Shown: positions 27,096 through 35,139 of the stretch, piece after piece
Layout: every line of letters starts with the position of its first letter
Position numbering within the stretch: position 1 is the first letter of the stretch
NCBI RefSeq assembly: GCF_023914155.1
Contig: NZ_JAMWYS010000001.1
Coordinates: 1-64,000 of the forward strand
Direction of reading: 5' to 3'
Length of the DNA stretch: 64,000 bases
Origin: Solitalea agri
GTDB taxonomy: Bacteria; Bacteroidota; Bacteroidia; Sphingobacteriales; Sphingobacteriaceae
The notes under the pieces: model-generated
Database searches by the model: none
Seen by the model: only the letters and a program-made list of their open reading frames with translations
Told to the model about the DNA's origin: nothing
Made by a program: the position numbers and the translations under genes

Positions 27096-27737
27096 ATGGC
27101 AGATATAGATACCTCCGGGGGCGGTGGACATAAGAAGGGTGGAAAGAAAAGAGGCAAGAAGCTTTCAACTCGTGTAGATTTTACACCAATGGTTGACCTA
27201 GGTTTCTTGTTGATCACTTTCTTCATGCTTACCACCTCGATGAGTAAACCATCAGTAATGGATATAAATATGCCGGTAAAAGATGAGCAGCTTAAAGATG
27301 AGGATAAAACCAAGATTAAAGCTTCTCAAGCAATGACTATCCTTTTAACCGGTAAGGACCAAATTGTTTATTACTTCGGTATTGGCGAAGAGGTGCAAAA
27401 TCCTTTAGTTACTAACTTTGGTGCTAATGGTATCCGTAAGGTACTATTAGAAGAAAGTCGTAAACGTAACCCGTCTCTTGACTCCATCAAAATTTTTAAA
27501 CAGATGGCTAATGAGCGTAGAATTACCGAAGATGAGTTTAAGGCGAATTATTCAAGGATCAGGAATAATAAAAACGGATTAATCGTATTGATTAAGGCTG
27601 ATGACAAGTCTAAATACAAAAACCTTGTCGATATTCTGGATGAAATGAATATCACTAACAATGGTCGTTATGCGATTGTTGATATGACTCCTGGTGATTT
27701 GAAAATGATTAATGATAATCCTTACGTTAAAAAGTAA
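27096..27737 (+). CDS. exbD: ExbD/TolR biopolymer transport protein (second copy)
   Basis: A 213-residue ExbD with a long Gly- and Lys-rich N-terminal tail (GGGGHKKGGKKRGKK) on the cytoplasmic side. The helix DFTPMVDLGFLLITFFMLT (about 29-47) includes the conserved Asp. The periplasmic domain follows. The basic tail and divergent periplasmic part distinguish it from the first copy, 21 bases upstream. Paired ExbD genes are common in Bacteroidota TonB operons. It is 20 bases before tonB. Confidence 0.9.
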   Translation: MADIDTSGGGGHKKGGKKRGKKLSTRVDFTPMVDLGFLLITFFMLTTSMSKPSVMDINMPVKDEQLKDEDKTKIKASQAMTILLTGKDQIVYYFGIGEEVQNPLVTNFGANGIRKVLLEESRKRNPSLDSIKIFKQMANERRITEDEFKANYSRIRNNKNGLIVLIKADDKSKYKNLVDILDEMNITNNGRYAIVDMTPGDLKMINDNPYVKK

Positions 27738-27757
27738 GATAAAAACATTGTCTAGAA

Positions 27758-28582
27758 ATGGCAGGTAAGATTGATTTAGAAGACAGCAGATGGTGCGAAT
27801 ACGTCTTTGAAGGACGAAATAAAGCCTATGGTGCTTATGATCTGCGCAAGCAGTATTCTAAGAACATGAAGAAAGGTACTATATTGGCTATTATTTTCTT
27901 CTCATTAGGCGTAGCAGCTCCAGTTATTGCTCGCATTATTTCAGGTGTGATACCTGAAGATAATGATATTAAAGTGGTTCAGGCCAATGAACTGATGGCT
28001 CCGCCTCCAGTTGATAAAACACAACCGCCTCCACCACCTCCTCCTTCGGAGCCTCCACCACCACCGGTGCGTTCAACTATTAAGTTTACGCCTCCGGTTA
28101 TTAAGAAGGATGAAGAAGTTCGTGACGAAGAGCCACCTCCGGTACAAGATGAGATCAAAGCGGAAGTTAGTACTCAAACTGTAAAAGGTAACGACGATGC
28201 TCCTGCTACTGTTGAGGAACCTGTGATTGGAACCGGTACTGGTAATGAAGTAGTTGAAGATACTCAAGAGATTTTCTATCACGTTGAAGAGAACCCTGAA
28301 TATCCGGGTGGTATGGAACAAATCGGCAGATTTATCAGCAAAACATTGAGATACCCTCCGATGGCTCGTGAAAACGGTGTTCAAGGACGTGTAACTGTTA
28401 CGTTTGTTGTTGAAAAAGACGGGTCTATTACTGATGTTCAAGTTCTTCGTGGAATTGGTTCAGGATGTGATGAAGAAGCGGCGCGCGTTGTGAAAGCAAT
28501 GCCTAAGTGGAAACCAGGTAAACAAAATGGTAAGCCTGTGCGTGTACACTTCAGCTTACCAATCATGTTCAGATTAGATTAA
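27758..28582 (+). CDS. tonB: TonB energy transducer
   Basis: A 274-residue protein. The cytoplasmic start contains RWCEYVFEGRNKAYGAYDLR (about 10-29), typical of Bacteroidota TonB proteins. One transmembrane helix follows at about 42-62, then a proline-rich spacer with runs of PPPPPPP (about 90-110), and a C-terminal TonB domain (188-274) with YPGGMEQ, RYPPMARENGVQGRV and WKPGKQNGKPV. It carries energy from ExbBD to outer-membrane receptors. It sits directly after the two ExbD genes. Confidence 0.95.
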   Translation: MAGKIDLEDSRWCEYVFEGRNKAYGAYDLRKQYSKNMKKGTILAIIFFSLGVAAPVIARIISGVIPEDNDIKVVQANELMAPPPVDKTQPPPPPPPSEPPPPPVRSTIKFTPPVIKKDEEVRDEEPPPVQDEIKAEVSTQTVKGNDDAPATVEEPVIGTGTGNEVVEDTQEIFYHVEENPEYPGGMEQIGRFISKTLRYPPMARENGVQGRVTVTFVVEKDGSITDVQVLRGIGSGCDEEAARVVKAMPKWKPGKQNGKPVRVHFSLPIMFRLD

Positions 28583-28606
28583 TTACTAACTATCAATTGG
28601 CTTCAA

Positions 28607-28846
28607 ATGGAGCAGAACTTTGATAATAATTTTAAGCAAAAATCGCCAAAAGAGCGATTTTTGCTAATTTTAGGGGTAGCCTTTATTATTGCTTACCTGG
28701 TTTTGGGAAGCATGATCATTTTTAAACCAAATGTTCTTTCCGGACTCTCCAGTACAAATAAAATTATTCTTGGCAGTGCCATAGTTCTTTATGGATTGTT
28801 TAGAGGGTATAGGCTTGTTAAAAAAAACAACTCTGAATATGAATAA
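28607..28846 (+). CDS. Small two-helix membrane protein of unknown function
   Basis: A 79-residue protein with two hydrophobic segments (about 18-40 and 50-68), a charged N-terminus with KQKSPKERF and a basic C-terminus (RGYRLVKKNN). I do not recognise a family. Its stop overlaps the start of the PstS-like gene by eight bases (ATGAATAA), which points to translational coupling. Its position between tonB and the PstS-like gene suggests a role with the TonB operon, but nothing more can be said. Confidence 0.75.
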   Translation: MEQNFDNNFKQKSPKERFLLILGVAFIIAYLVLGSMIIFKPNVLSGLSSTNKIILGSAIVLYGLFRGYRLVKKNNSEYE

Positions 28847-29816
28847 GATCTCTTTTAGAAGATTAATAACTCTTAGTGGAGCGATTATCTTGATATCAGG
28901 AGTTTTTTCCGGGTGTGGGAGTAACTCAAATCAAAAGGTGTTGGATACTACTACATCAGGAGAGATTAATATTTCAGTAGATGAAACTTTTGAGCCGATT
29001 GTTCAGGCGGAATTAGACGTGTTTCATGCGATTTATTTAACTGCCAAGATTAAGGCTCATTATAAATCTGAAGGCGATGTGATAAATGACCTGATAACTG
29101 ATTCAGCTAGAGCAATCGTTGTTACTCGTGAGCTTACTCCTGCCGAGCTTAAACCCCTTCAGGATAAAAAGTTGGTTGTTCGAAGTACTAAATTTGCAAT
29201 TGACGCTATTGCGTTAATTATAAATCCAGCGAATACCGATTCAACTTTTTCGATGCCTAATCTGCGTGATATTTTTTCTGGTACTATTTCCAATTGGAAT
29301 GAGCTCGATAAAGCTAATGCTAATGAAGATATTACAGTTGTGTTTGATAATCCTAATTCTAGTACTGTTAGGTATATGAAAGAGATGGCAGGCAAAAATC
29401 AGTTTTCTGCAAAAAACTTCTTTGCTCTTAAAACAAATAAAGAGGTAATTGAGTATGTTAGCAAACACAAAAACGCATTAGGAATTATCGGTGTTAACTG
29501 GATTAGTGATAGCGATGATTCAACTGCAACAGGTTTTTTAAAAAAAATCAAGGTTGGGGCAATTGCGCCCGATGATGGACAGCCTGGTTCTGGTGAATAT
29601 CGCAAACCATACCAAGCCTATATAGCTCAAGGGTTTTATCCTCTTGTTAGAAGAGTATATGTCTTAAGCAGAGAATCGCACATGGGCTTGGGAACGGGTT
29701 TTGCAGCTTTTGTAGCTGGGGATAAAGGACAACGTATTGTGTTAAAGTCGGGTTTGGTTCCTGCAAGAATGCCAATACGGTTAATTCAGATATCTGATAA
29801 TAATTTGTTTCAATAA
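28839..29816 (+). CDS. PstS-like phosphate-binding lipoprotein
   Basis: A 325-residue protein. I start it at the ATG at 28839, which gives a good lipoprotein signal (FSGC, Cys26); a start at 28791 would add 16 residues. The mature part follows the PBP/PstS-like layout: SGEINISVDETFEPIVQAEL, LRDIFSGTISNWNEL (the family's IFxGxIxxWxEL motif) and a C-terminal YPLVRRVYVLSRE. No pstC, pstA or pstB follows. It is placed within the TonB operon, so it may bind phosphate or another ligand at the envelope for TonB-linked uptake. Confidence 0.82.
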   Translation: MNKISFRRLITLSGAIILISGVFSGCGSNSNQKVLDTTTSGEINISVDETFEPIVQAELDVFHAIYLTAKIKAHYKSEGDVINDLITDSARAIVVTRELTPAELKPLQDKKLVVRSTKFAIDAIALIINPANTDSTFSMPNLRDIFSGTISNWNELDKANANEDITVVFDNPNSSTVRYMKEMAGKNQFSAKNFFALKTNKEVIEYVSKHKNALGIIGVNWISDSDDSTATGFLKKIKVGAIAPDDGQPGSGEYRKPYQAYIAQGFYPLVRRVYVLSRESHMGLGTGFAAFVAGDKGQRIVLKSGLVPARMPIRLIQISDNNLFQ

Positions 29817-29830
29817 AATAAAAAGTGATT

Positions 29831-31456
29831 ATGAAAATGATTAAGAGGGCTTTAAACATAGTTGCTGCATTGTTTTTGATGGCGGGATTTGCTTATAGCC
29901 AATCTATTAATGATGCTAGGAAAGCAATTGAAATTGAGCAGTACGAGAAAGCAAAAGCGATATTAAGTATGCTGGCTCAGAATCCTGCTACAGCAGCAGA
30001 GAGTCATTACTACATGGGCGATGTTTATTTAAAGACGGTAGAACCTGACTCAGCAAAGGTATTTTTTGACAAAGGTGTGGCGGCAAATCCACAGTTTGCC
30101 CTAAACTATGTTGGACAAGGTAAGCTTGATATTTTAAATAAAAACTTTGATTCTGCCAAACCATTGTTTGACAAAGCAATTGCATTAGGCCAAAAGGAAA
30201 AAGATTACCGTCCTTATCTTGAGACTGCCCGTGCTTATGTATTAGCAGGAGAGGGTGGTGATGCAGCTGCTCTTGAAACTGCCATTGGCTACATAGAGCA
30301 GGCAAAAAAGATCGCATCTAAAAACGCCGAAGTTTACACCGCTTTAGGTGATGCTTATTTGCTGAAGAAGGATGCAAATAATGCCATTGCAAATTATAAT
30401 AAGGCATTGGATTTAGATAAAAATTACTTACGAGCTTATGTTCAGCAGTCCTTGATTTATCGCGGTGCACAGAGCTATGAGTCTTCTTTAGCTCCTTTAG
30501 AGAAAGCGATTTCAATTGATCCTAATTATGGTCCTGCTTATCGTGAATTAGCAATGCTATACTATTCTTCAGGTCAATATGCAAAAGCGGTAGATGTATA
30601 CAAGAATAAGTACTTAGCACTGACTGATGCTTCTTGTAACTCAAATACTCGTTATGCTAGTATTTTATATCTTGCAAAGCAATATCAGGCCGCCTACGAT
30701 GAAATTAACCTGTTAATGAAAACATGTCAGGTTAAACCAGTAATGTATCGTTTACTGGCTTATTCGGCTTATGAAATTAAAAAGCCAAAAGAGGCTTTAA
30801 GTGCAATGAACACCTTCTTTACTAAGCAAGCAGAATCAAATTTGATCAATACTGATTATGAGTACATGGCTAAGATTTTGTCTGATAACAAGATGGATTC
30901 TTTGGCTATTTCATACCTTCAGAAAGCAATCGATAAAGATCCATCAAGAACTGATTTGTATCCGATGTTGGGTAAGATGAGTTATTTATCAAAGCAATAT
31001 CCTGCAGCAATTAAGGCATATGAAGGCTATTTTGCCAAAACGGAGGTTAAAAAGCAACCGGTTGATTATTTATATTATGGTTTAGCTGCATTGTATTCTG
31101 ATAAGTATCAGAAAGCTGATAGTGCATTTGCCAAAGTTATTGAGTTGAGTCCAACTTATATTCAAGGTTATTCATACCGTGCTTTAGCAAATTATAAGAT
31201 GGATGAAGGCAATAAATTAGGTTTAGCTAAGCCGTATTATGAGAAAGTAATTGAACTAGGAGAAGTTGATAAGCAGAAGAATATGAAAGTACTGTTAGAT
31301 GCTTATCGCTACATGGGTGACTATTCTTATTCGGTTCTAAAAGATGTTGCAGCTTCTAAAGCTTATTTCAATAAGGTGCTCGAATTGGTTCCTAATGACC
31401 CTCAAGCCTTAGATGTTTTAAAAGCATTAAATAGCCCAGGAGCAAAGAATAAATAA
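29831..31456 (+). CDS. Exported tetratricopeptide repeat protein
   Basis: A 541-residue protein starting at the ATG at 29831; a GTG two codons before is possible. The signal peptide ends near FAYSQ (residue 24). At least ten TPR units follow, for example AKAILSMLAQNPATAAESHY, YTALGDAYLLKKDANNAI, YNKALDLDKNYLRAYVQ and YFNKVLELVPNDPQALDVL. It is the last gene of the ExbB-TonB operon, ending before a terminator. TPR proteins act as scaffolds. The partner is not evident, but the envelope location and operon suggest it works with TonB or the PstS-like lipoprotein. Confidence 0.85.
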   Translation: MKMIKRALNIVAALFLMAGFAYSQSINDARKAIEIEQYEKAKAILSMLAQNPATAAESHYYMGDVYLKTVEPDSAKVFFDKGVAANPQFALNYVGQGKLDILNKNFDSAKPLFDKAIALGQKEKDYRPYLETARAYVLAGEGGDAAALETAIGYIEQAKKIASKNAEVYTALGDAYLLKKDANNAIANYNKALDLDKNYLRAYVQQSLIYRGAQSYESSLAPLEKAISIDPNYGPAYRELAMLYYSSGQYAKAVDVYKNKYLALTDASCNSNTRYASILYLAKQYQAAYDEINLLMKTCQVKPVMYRLLAYSAYEIKKPKEALSAMNTFFTKQAESNLINTDYEYMAKILSDNKMDSLAISYLQKAIDKDPSRTDLYPMLGKMSYLSKQYPAAIKAYEGYFAKTEVKKQPVDYLYYGLAALYSDKYQKADSAFAKVIELSPTYIQGYSYRALANYKMDEGNKLGLAKPYYEKVIELGEVDKQKNMKVLLDAYRYMGDYSYSVLKDVAASKAYFNKVLELVPNDPQALDVLKALNSPGAKNK

Positions 31457-31501
31457 TTTAGCTTTAGGCTATATTAAAATTTCTTAATAAAATATTGATT
31501 T

Positions 31502-31541
31502 AAAGAGAAGGTTTGTTTTAAACTTACCTTCTCTTTTTTAT
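31502..31541 (+). terminator. Terminator after the TonB operon
   Basis: AAAGAGAAGGT (31502-31512) pairs perfectly with ACCTTCTCTTT (31526-31536), followed by a T run. The T run overlaps the nuoA promoter box. Confidence 0.88.
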
Positions 31542-31546
31542 TTTTG
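31539..31546 (+). promoter_or_regulatory. Bacteroidota -7 promoter box for nuoA
   Basis: TATTTTTG exactly matches TAnnTTTG and ends 24 bases before the nuoA ATG, directly after the terminator of the preceding operon. Confidence 0.5.
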
Positions 31547-31570
31547 CAAAAAATTCCTAATTACTACTGT

Positions 31571-31945
31571 ATGTTATTACTTGAGCAATTGCCTATTAAC
31601 TATGCGCCGGTAGCTTTTCAATTCTTTGTAGCGATTGGTTTTGTGGTAGTTACAATGCTTGCAACCCATCTGATTGGTCCAAAGCGCAAAACTTCAGATA
31701 AATTAACCCCATTTGAGTCGGGCGTTGAGACTCAGGGAAATGCTCGCCACCCAATATCTATTAAGTACTTTCTTGTAGCTATTTTGTTCGTTTTGTTCGA
31801 CGTGGAAGTTATTTTCATGTATCCATGGGCAGTTAATTTTAGAGAACTGGGTATTTTGGGAATGCTCGAAATGTTTACCTTCATGACTTTCCTGTTACTC
31901 GGATTTATCTACATTATTAAGAAAGGCGCTCTTAATTGGGAATAG
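31571..31945 (+). CDS. nuoA: NADH-quinone oxidoreductase subunit A
   Basis: A 124-residue membrane subunit of complex I with three helices. The conserved acidic loop reads KLTPFESGVETQGNARHPIS, and FDVEVIFMYPWA follows in the second helix; both are NuoA signatures. I start at the ATG at 31571 (MLLLEQLPI); a TTG at 31544 would lie inside the promoter box. It is first in a 14-gene nuo cluster. A 120-base spacer with a palindrome and its own promoter-like box separates it from nuoB. Confidence 0.92.
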   Translation: MLLLEQLPINYAPVAFQFFVAIGFVVVTMLATHLIGPKRKTSDKLTPFESGVETQGNARHPISIKYFLVAILFVLFDVEVIFMYPWAVNFRELGILGMLEMFTFMTFLLLGFIYIIKKGALNWE

Positions 31946-31947
31946 TG

Positions 31948-31986
31948 TTTAGAATCATTCTAAAATGGTTCCATGGCACTTTAGAA
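31948..31986. promoter_or_regulatory. Palindrome with extra half-site between nuoA and nuoB
   Basis: TTTAGAAT-C-ATTCTAAA (31948-31964) is a perfect 17-base palindrome. A third copy of the half-site, TTTAGAA, lies at 31980-31986 and can also pair with TTCTAAA (31958-31964). It could be an operator or alternative RNA hairpins. No T run follows. Confidence 0.5.
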
Positions 31987-32009
31987 CAATATTAATCTGA
32001 TTATTGTTG

Positions 32010-32017
32010 TACTTTTG
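32010..32017 (+). promoter_or_regulatory. Candidate internal promoter before nuoB
   Basis: TACTTTTG exactly matches TAnnTTTG. It lies 48 bases before the nuoB ATG and 24 bases after the palindromic site, so nuoB onward may have a promoter separate from nuoA. Confidence 0.4.
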
Positions 32018-32065
32018 TTACTCTTTTTAATAAGTAAAAGAGGTTTTTGAGATAATTATCATCGT

Positions 32066-32608
32066 ATGAGCGATATTAAAATAGTTGAAGCCCCTCCGGG
32101 TGTTGAAGGTGCTGGTTTCTTTGCAACCTCTCTTGATAAAGCGGTAGGCTTAGCGCGTTCTTATTCTTTATGGCCTTTGCCATTTGCAACATCATGCTGT
32201 GGTATTGAGTTTATGGCGACAATGGGTTCTCACTATGATTTAGCTCGTTTTGGAGCCGAGCGCTTGAGTTTCTCTCCTCGCCAGGCAGATCTTTTAATGG
32301 TAATGGGAACAATTGCCAAAAAAATGGCTCCGGTTCTTCGTCAGGTTTATCTTCAAATGGCTGAACCACGTTGGGTAATGGCGGTTGGAGCTTGTGCTTC
32401 AAGTGGAGGTGTGTTTGATACCTATAGCGTTTTGCAAGGTATTGACGAGATTATTCCGGTTGATGTATATGTTCCGGGCTGTCCTCCTCGTCCAGAAGGA
32501 ATTATTGATGGTCTTACCCGAATTCAGGAATTGGTTCAAAACGAATCACTTCGTCGTCGTGATTCAGATGAATACAAGCAATTATTAGCAAAATACGGAA
32601 TTCAATAA
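32066..32608 (+). CDS. nuoB: NADH-quinone oxidoreductase subunit B
   Basis: A 180-residue peripheral subunit that holds the last iron-sulfur cluster (N2), which reduces quinone. The four ligands are present: adjacent Cys44 and Cys45 ([10 protein letters not shown]), Cys110 (GACASSGG) and Cys139 (VPGCPPRPE). The stop is one base before the nuoC ATG, so the two are tightly coupled. Length is normal. Confidence 0.96.
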   Translation: MSDIKIVEAPPGVEGAGFFATSLDKAVGLARSYSLWPLPFATSCCGIEFMATMGSHYDLARFGAERLSFSPRQADLLMVMGTIAKKMAPVLRQVYLQMAEPRWVMAVGACASSGGVFDTYSVLQGIDEIIPVDVYVPGCPPRPEGIIDGLTRIQELVQNESLRRRDSDEYKQLLAKYGIQ

Positions 32609-32609
32609 T

Positions 32610-33122
32610 ATGGCAGAAGTAAAAGAAATGAATAACCAAGCTGTATTAGATAAACTTCAGTTTAAATTTGCTGATGCTATCTTTAATGTTAGCGAACCAT
32701 TTGATTTGCTGACCATAACCACTTCTAAAGATAAAGTAATCGAAATAATTCAATTCCTATATGATAATGAAGAATTGAAATTTCGCTTTCTAACAGATAT
32801 TTGTGGTGTTCACTACCCAGATCAGGAATTACCACTTGGAGTAGTGTACCATCTTCATAGCTTAACCAATAATATTCGTGTTCGTATAAAGGTGTTTTTA
32901 CCTGAAAGTGCTCCAAGAATTCAAACTTTAACAGGTGTGTTTTTAGGCGCTAACTGGATGGAGAGAGAAACATACGATTTCTTCGGAATCATTTTCGAAG
33001 GGCACCCTGATTTACGTCGTATTTTGAATGTTGATGATATGGTTGCTTTTCCAATGAGAAAAGAGTTTCCATTGGAAGACCCAAATCGTACTGACAAAAA
33101 CGACGATTATTTTGGTCGATAG
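32610..33122 (+). CDS. nuoC: NADH-quinone oxidoreductase subunit C
   Basis: A 170-residue NuoC (30 kDa subunit). Signature elements: FLTDICGVHYPD, then NWMERETYDFFGIIFEGHPDLRRIL (split here around residues 115-139) and the C-terminal FPMRKEFPLEDPNRTDKND. It is separate from NuoD, not fused as in enterobacteria. It is part of the peripheral arm at the quinone-site module. A 145-base structured spacer follows before nuoD. Confidence 0.93.
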   Translation: MAEVKEMNNQAVLDKLQFKFADAIFNVSEPFDLLTITTSKDKVIEIIQFLYDNEELKFRFLTDICGVHYPDQELPLGVVYHLHSLTNNIRVRIKVFLPESAPRIQTLTGVFLGANWMERETYDFFGIIFEGHPDLRRILNVDDMVAFPMRKEFPLEDPNRTDKNDDYFGR

Positions 33123-33131
33123 AAATGGAAG

Positions 33132-33158
33132 GAATGCTCTTAGTTAAAGAGTGCATTC
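33132..33158. repeat. First hairpin in the nuoC-nuoD spacer
   Basis: GAATGCTCTT (33132-33141) pairs with AAGA-GT-GCATTC (33147-33158), with two bulged bases and a five-base loop. It sits just after the nuoC stop, with no T run. Confidence 0.6.
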
Positions 33159-33198
33159 TGGTTTAATTCAAGAAATCTAATTAAAAAGATAATATCGA

Positions 33199-33259
33199 AA
33201 TGTTGAGTTGTGAGTTTAAAATGAGCGCATTTATAATTCATAATTCTTAATTCAACATT
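33199..33259. repeat. Branched inverted repeat before nuoD
   Basis: AATGTTGAGTT (33199-33209) pairs with AATTCAACATT (33249-33259) at ten of eleven positions plus a G-T pair. Inside it lies a second stem, AAATG/CATTT (33219-33232). The right part is low-complexity AATTCATAATTCTTAATT-like sequence, ending eight bases before the nuoD ATG, where it may affect translation. Confidence 0.6.
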
Positions 33260-33267
33260 AAAAGTAT

Positions 33268-34476
33268 ATGGCCCACATTAAATTAGGTGATAACTCATTA
33301 GAGAAGGAAACCGTAACCCTTAACCTGGGACCAACCCACCCGGCGACCCACGGAGTATTTCAGAACATTCTGGAACTTGATGGAGAGCGCATTGTTAGCG
33401 CGCAGTCGACTATTGGATACATACACCGTGCTTTTGAGAAAATTGCAGAACACCGCCCATTTTACCAAATCACCCCACTTACTGATCGTTTGAATTATTG
33501 TTCGGCCCCTATTAATAATATGGGTTGGCATATGACAGTGGAGAAATTATTGGGTATACAAACGCCAAAACGTGTTGATTACATGCGAATTATTGCAATG
33601 GAGTTAAGTCGTATTGCAGATCACTTGGTATGTAACTCGGTAATTGGTGTTGACTCGGGAGCATTTACAGGGTTTCTTTATGTGTTTCAAAAACGTGAGG
33701 ATATCTATGAAATTTTCGAAGAAATCTGTGGATCACGTTTAACCACAAACATGGGACGTATTGGTGGTTTTGAACGCGACTTTAATGATGTTGCAATTGC
33801 CAAGATCAAGAAATTCATCGTTGAGTTCCCTGATGTAATGAGAGAGTTCGAAAACCTCTTTAACCGGAACCGTATTTTTATTGATCGTTGTGTTGGGGTA
33901 ACTCCTGTTAGTGCTGAAAAAGCGCTAGCATACAGCTGGTCGGGACCTTTGTTACGTTCATGTGGCGTTGATTATGATGTTCGAGTTGCAAAGCCATATT
34001 GTTCATATGAAGAGTTTGATTTTGAGATTCCGGTAGGAACAACCGGTGATATCTACGATCGTTTCCTTGTACGCAATGAGGAAATGTGGCAAAGCTTAAG
34101 CATTATTAAACAGGCTTTAGTTAAAATGGAAAATGAGCCTAAAGGTATTTTTAATGCTGAAGTTCCTGATTATTGCCTGCCTCCAAAAGAGGATGTTTAC
34201 AGTTCAATGGAGTCTTTGATCTATCACTTTAAGATTGTGATGGGAGAGGTTCCAATTCCTAAGGCTGAAATTTATCATTCAGTAGAAGGTGGAAACGGTG
34301 AATTAGGATTCTACTTAGTGACAGATGGAGGACGTGCTCCATTCCGTTTACACTTCCGTCGTCCAAGCTTTATTAATTATCAGGCTTATGTAGATATTGC
34401 TAAAGGTGGTATGATATCCGATGCAATTCTTGCAATGAGTAGTCTGAATGTTATTGCTGGAGAGTTGGACGCTTAG
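33268..34476 (+). CDS. nuoD: NADH-quinone oxidoreductase subunit D
   Basis: A 402-residue subunit (49 kDa type) that forms the quinone-binding site with NuoB. It opens with LNLGPTHPATHGVFQ, the family signature, and carries YIHRAFEKIAEHR, then DRLNYCSAP. Near the C-terminus are VEGGNGELGFYLVTDGG and RLHFRRPSF, which line the quinone pocket. It is full length. A 146-base spacer with a hairpin follows before nuoE. Confidence 0.96.
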   Translation: MAHIKLGDNSLEKETVTLNLGPTHPATHGVFQNILELDGERIVSAQSTIGYIHRAFEKIAEHRPFYQITPLTDRLNYCSAPINNMGWHMTVEKLLGIQTPKRVDYMRIIAMELSRIADHLVCNSVIGVDSGAFTGFLYVFQKREDIYEIFEEICGSRLTTNMGRIGGFERDFNDVAIAKIKKFIVEFPDVMREFENLFNRNRIFIDRCVGVTPVSAEKALAYSWSGPLLRSCGVDYDVRVAKPYCSYEEFDFEIPVGTTGDIYDRFLVRNEEMWQSLSIIKQALVKMENEPKGIFNAEVPDYCLPPKEDVYSSMESLIYHFKIVMGEVPIPKAEIYHSVEGGNGELGFYLVTDGGRAPFRLHFRRPSFINYQAYVDIAKGGMISDAILAMSSLNVIAGELDA

Positions 34477-34567
34477 TAAGTATACAATTGGTGTGAAAAC
34501 CTTGGCAAATATGTTCTGGGTTCCATGCATTAAAATAAATAACAAATATTGCACAAGAGAATTGATT

Positions 34568-34591
34568 TAAGAGGGAGGGTAGAGCCTCTTA
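34568..34591. repeat. Hairpin in the nuoD-nuoE spacer
   Basis: TAAGAGG (34568-34574) pairs with CCTCTTA (34585-34591). Downstream of it, at 34605-34620, lies TCTCACTTCTCAACAA, a word also found before nuoG, just before the nuoE ATG. Confidence 0.6.
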
Positions 34592-34622
34592 TTAAAATCA
34601 TAGTTCTCACTTCTCAACAAGA

Positions 34623-35129
34623 ATGTTAGCAGTAAAAGAAATAAAATTTTCCGCAGAAGCGCTTAAGAAAGTCGACGAGATTGTTGCGCGTTATCCGGAA
34701 GGTCGACAAAAATCAGCCTTATTGCCATTATTACATTTGGCACAGGCCGAATTCGGATGGTGTAGCACAGAAGTAATGGATTATGTTGCTTCATTATTAA
34801 ACATCAATCCTATTGAAGTGTATGAGGTAGCATCGTTTTATACAATGTATCACCTTAAACCTTCAGGGAAATATGTACTGGAAGTTTGCCGTACTGGACC
34901 TTGTTGTTTAGTTGGTGCCGAAAAAATATTATCAATCCTGGAGAGAAAATTAGGAGTTAAGGAAGGTGAAGTAACGCCTGATGGTTTGTTTTCATTTAAA
35001 GGTGTAGAGTGCTTAGCGGCTTGTGGTTATGGTCCTGTTTTACAAATCGGTCCTGAGTACACATTTTACGAGAACTTGACTGAAGAGAGTGTTGACGAAT
35101 TGTTAACCCAACTTAAAAACAAGAATTAA
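34623..35129 (+). CDS. nuoE: NADH-quinone oxidoreductase subunit E
   Basis: A 168-residue thioredoxin-fold subunit (24 kDa type) of the NADH-dehydrogenase module. The [2Fe-2S] ligands are Cys89 and Cys94 in EVCRTGPCC, and Cys130 and Cys134 in VECLAACGYGP. It pairs with NuoF, whose gene starts ten bases after its stop. Start ATG at 34623 follows the repeated TCTCACTTCT word. Confidence 0.95.
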   Translation: MLAVKEIKFSAEALKKVDEIVARYPEGRQKSALLPLLHLAQAEFGWCSTEVMDYVASLLNINPIEVYEVASFYTMYHLKPSGKYVLEVCRTGPCCLVGAEKILSILERKLGVKEGEVTPDGLFSFKGVECLAACGYGPVLQIGPEYTFYENLTEESVDELLTQLKNKN

Positions 35130-35139
35130 TTCGGGTAGT

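Noticed and set aside
28020-28070. Proline-codon repeat tract as a tandem-repeat element
   Set aside because: The CCT/CCA repetition encodes the proline-rich periplasmic spacer of TonB and needs no other explanation.
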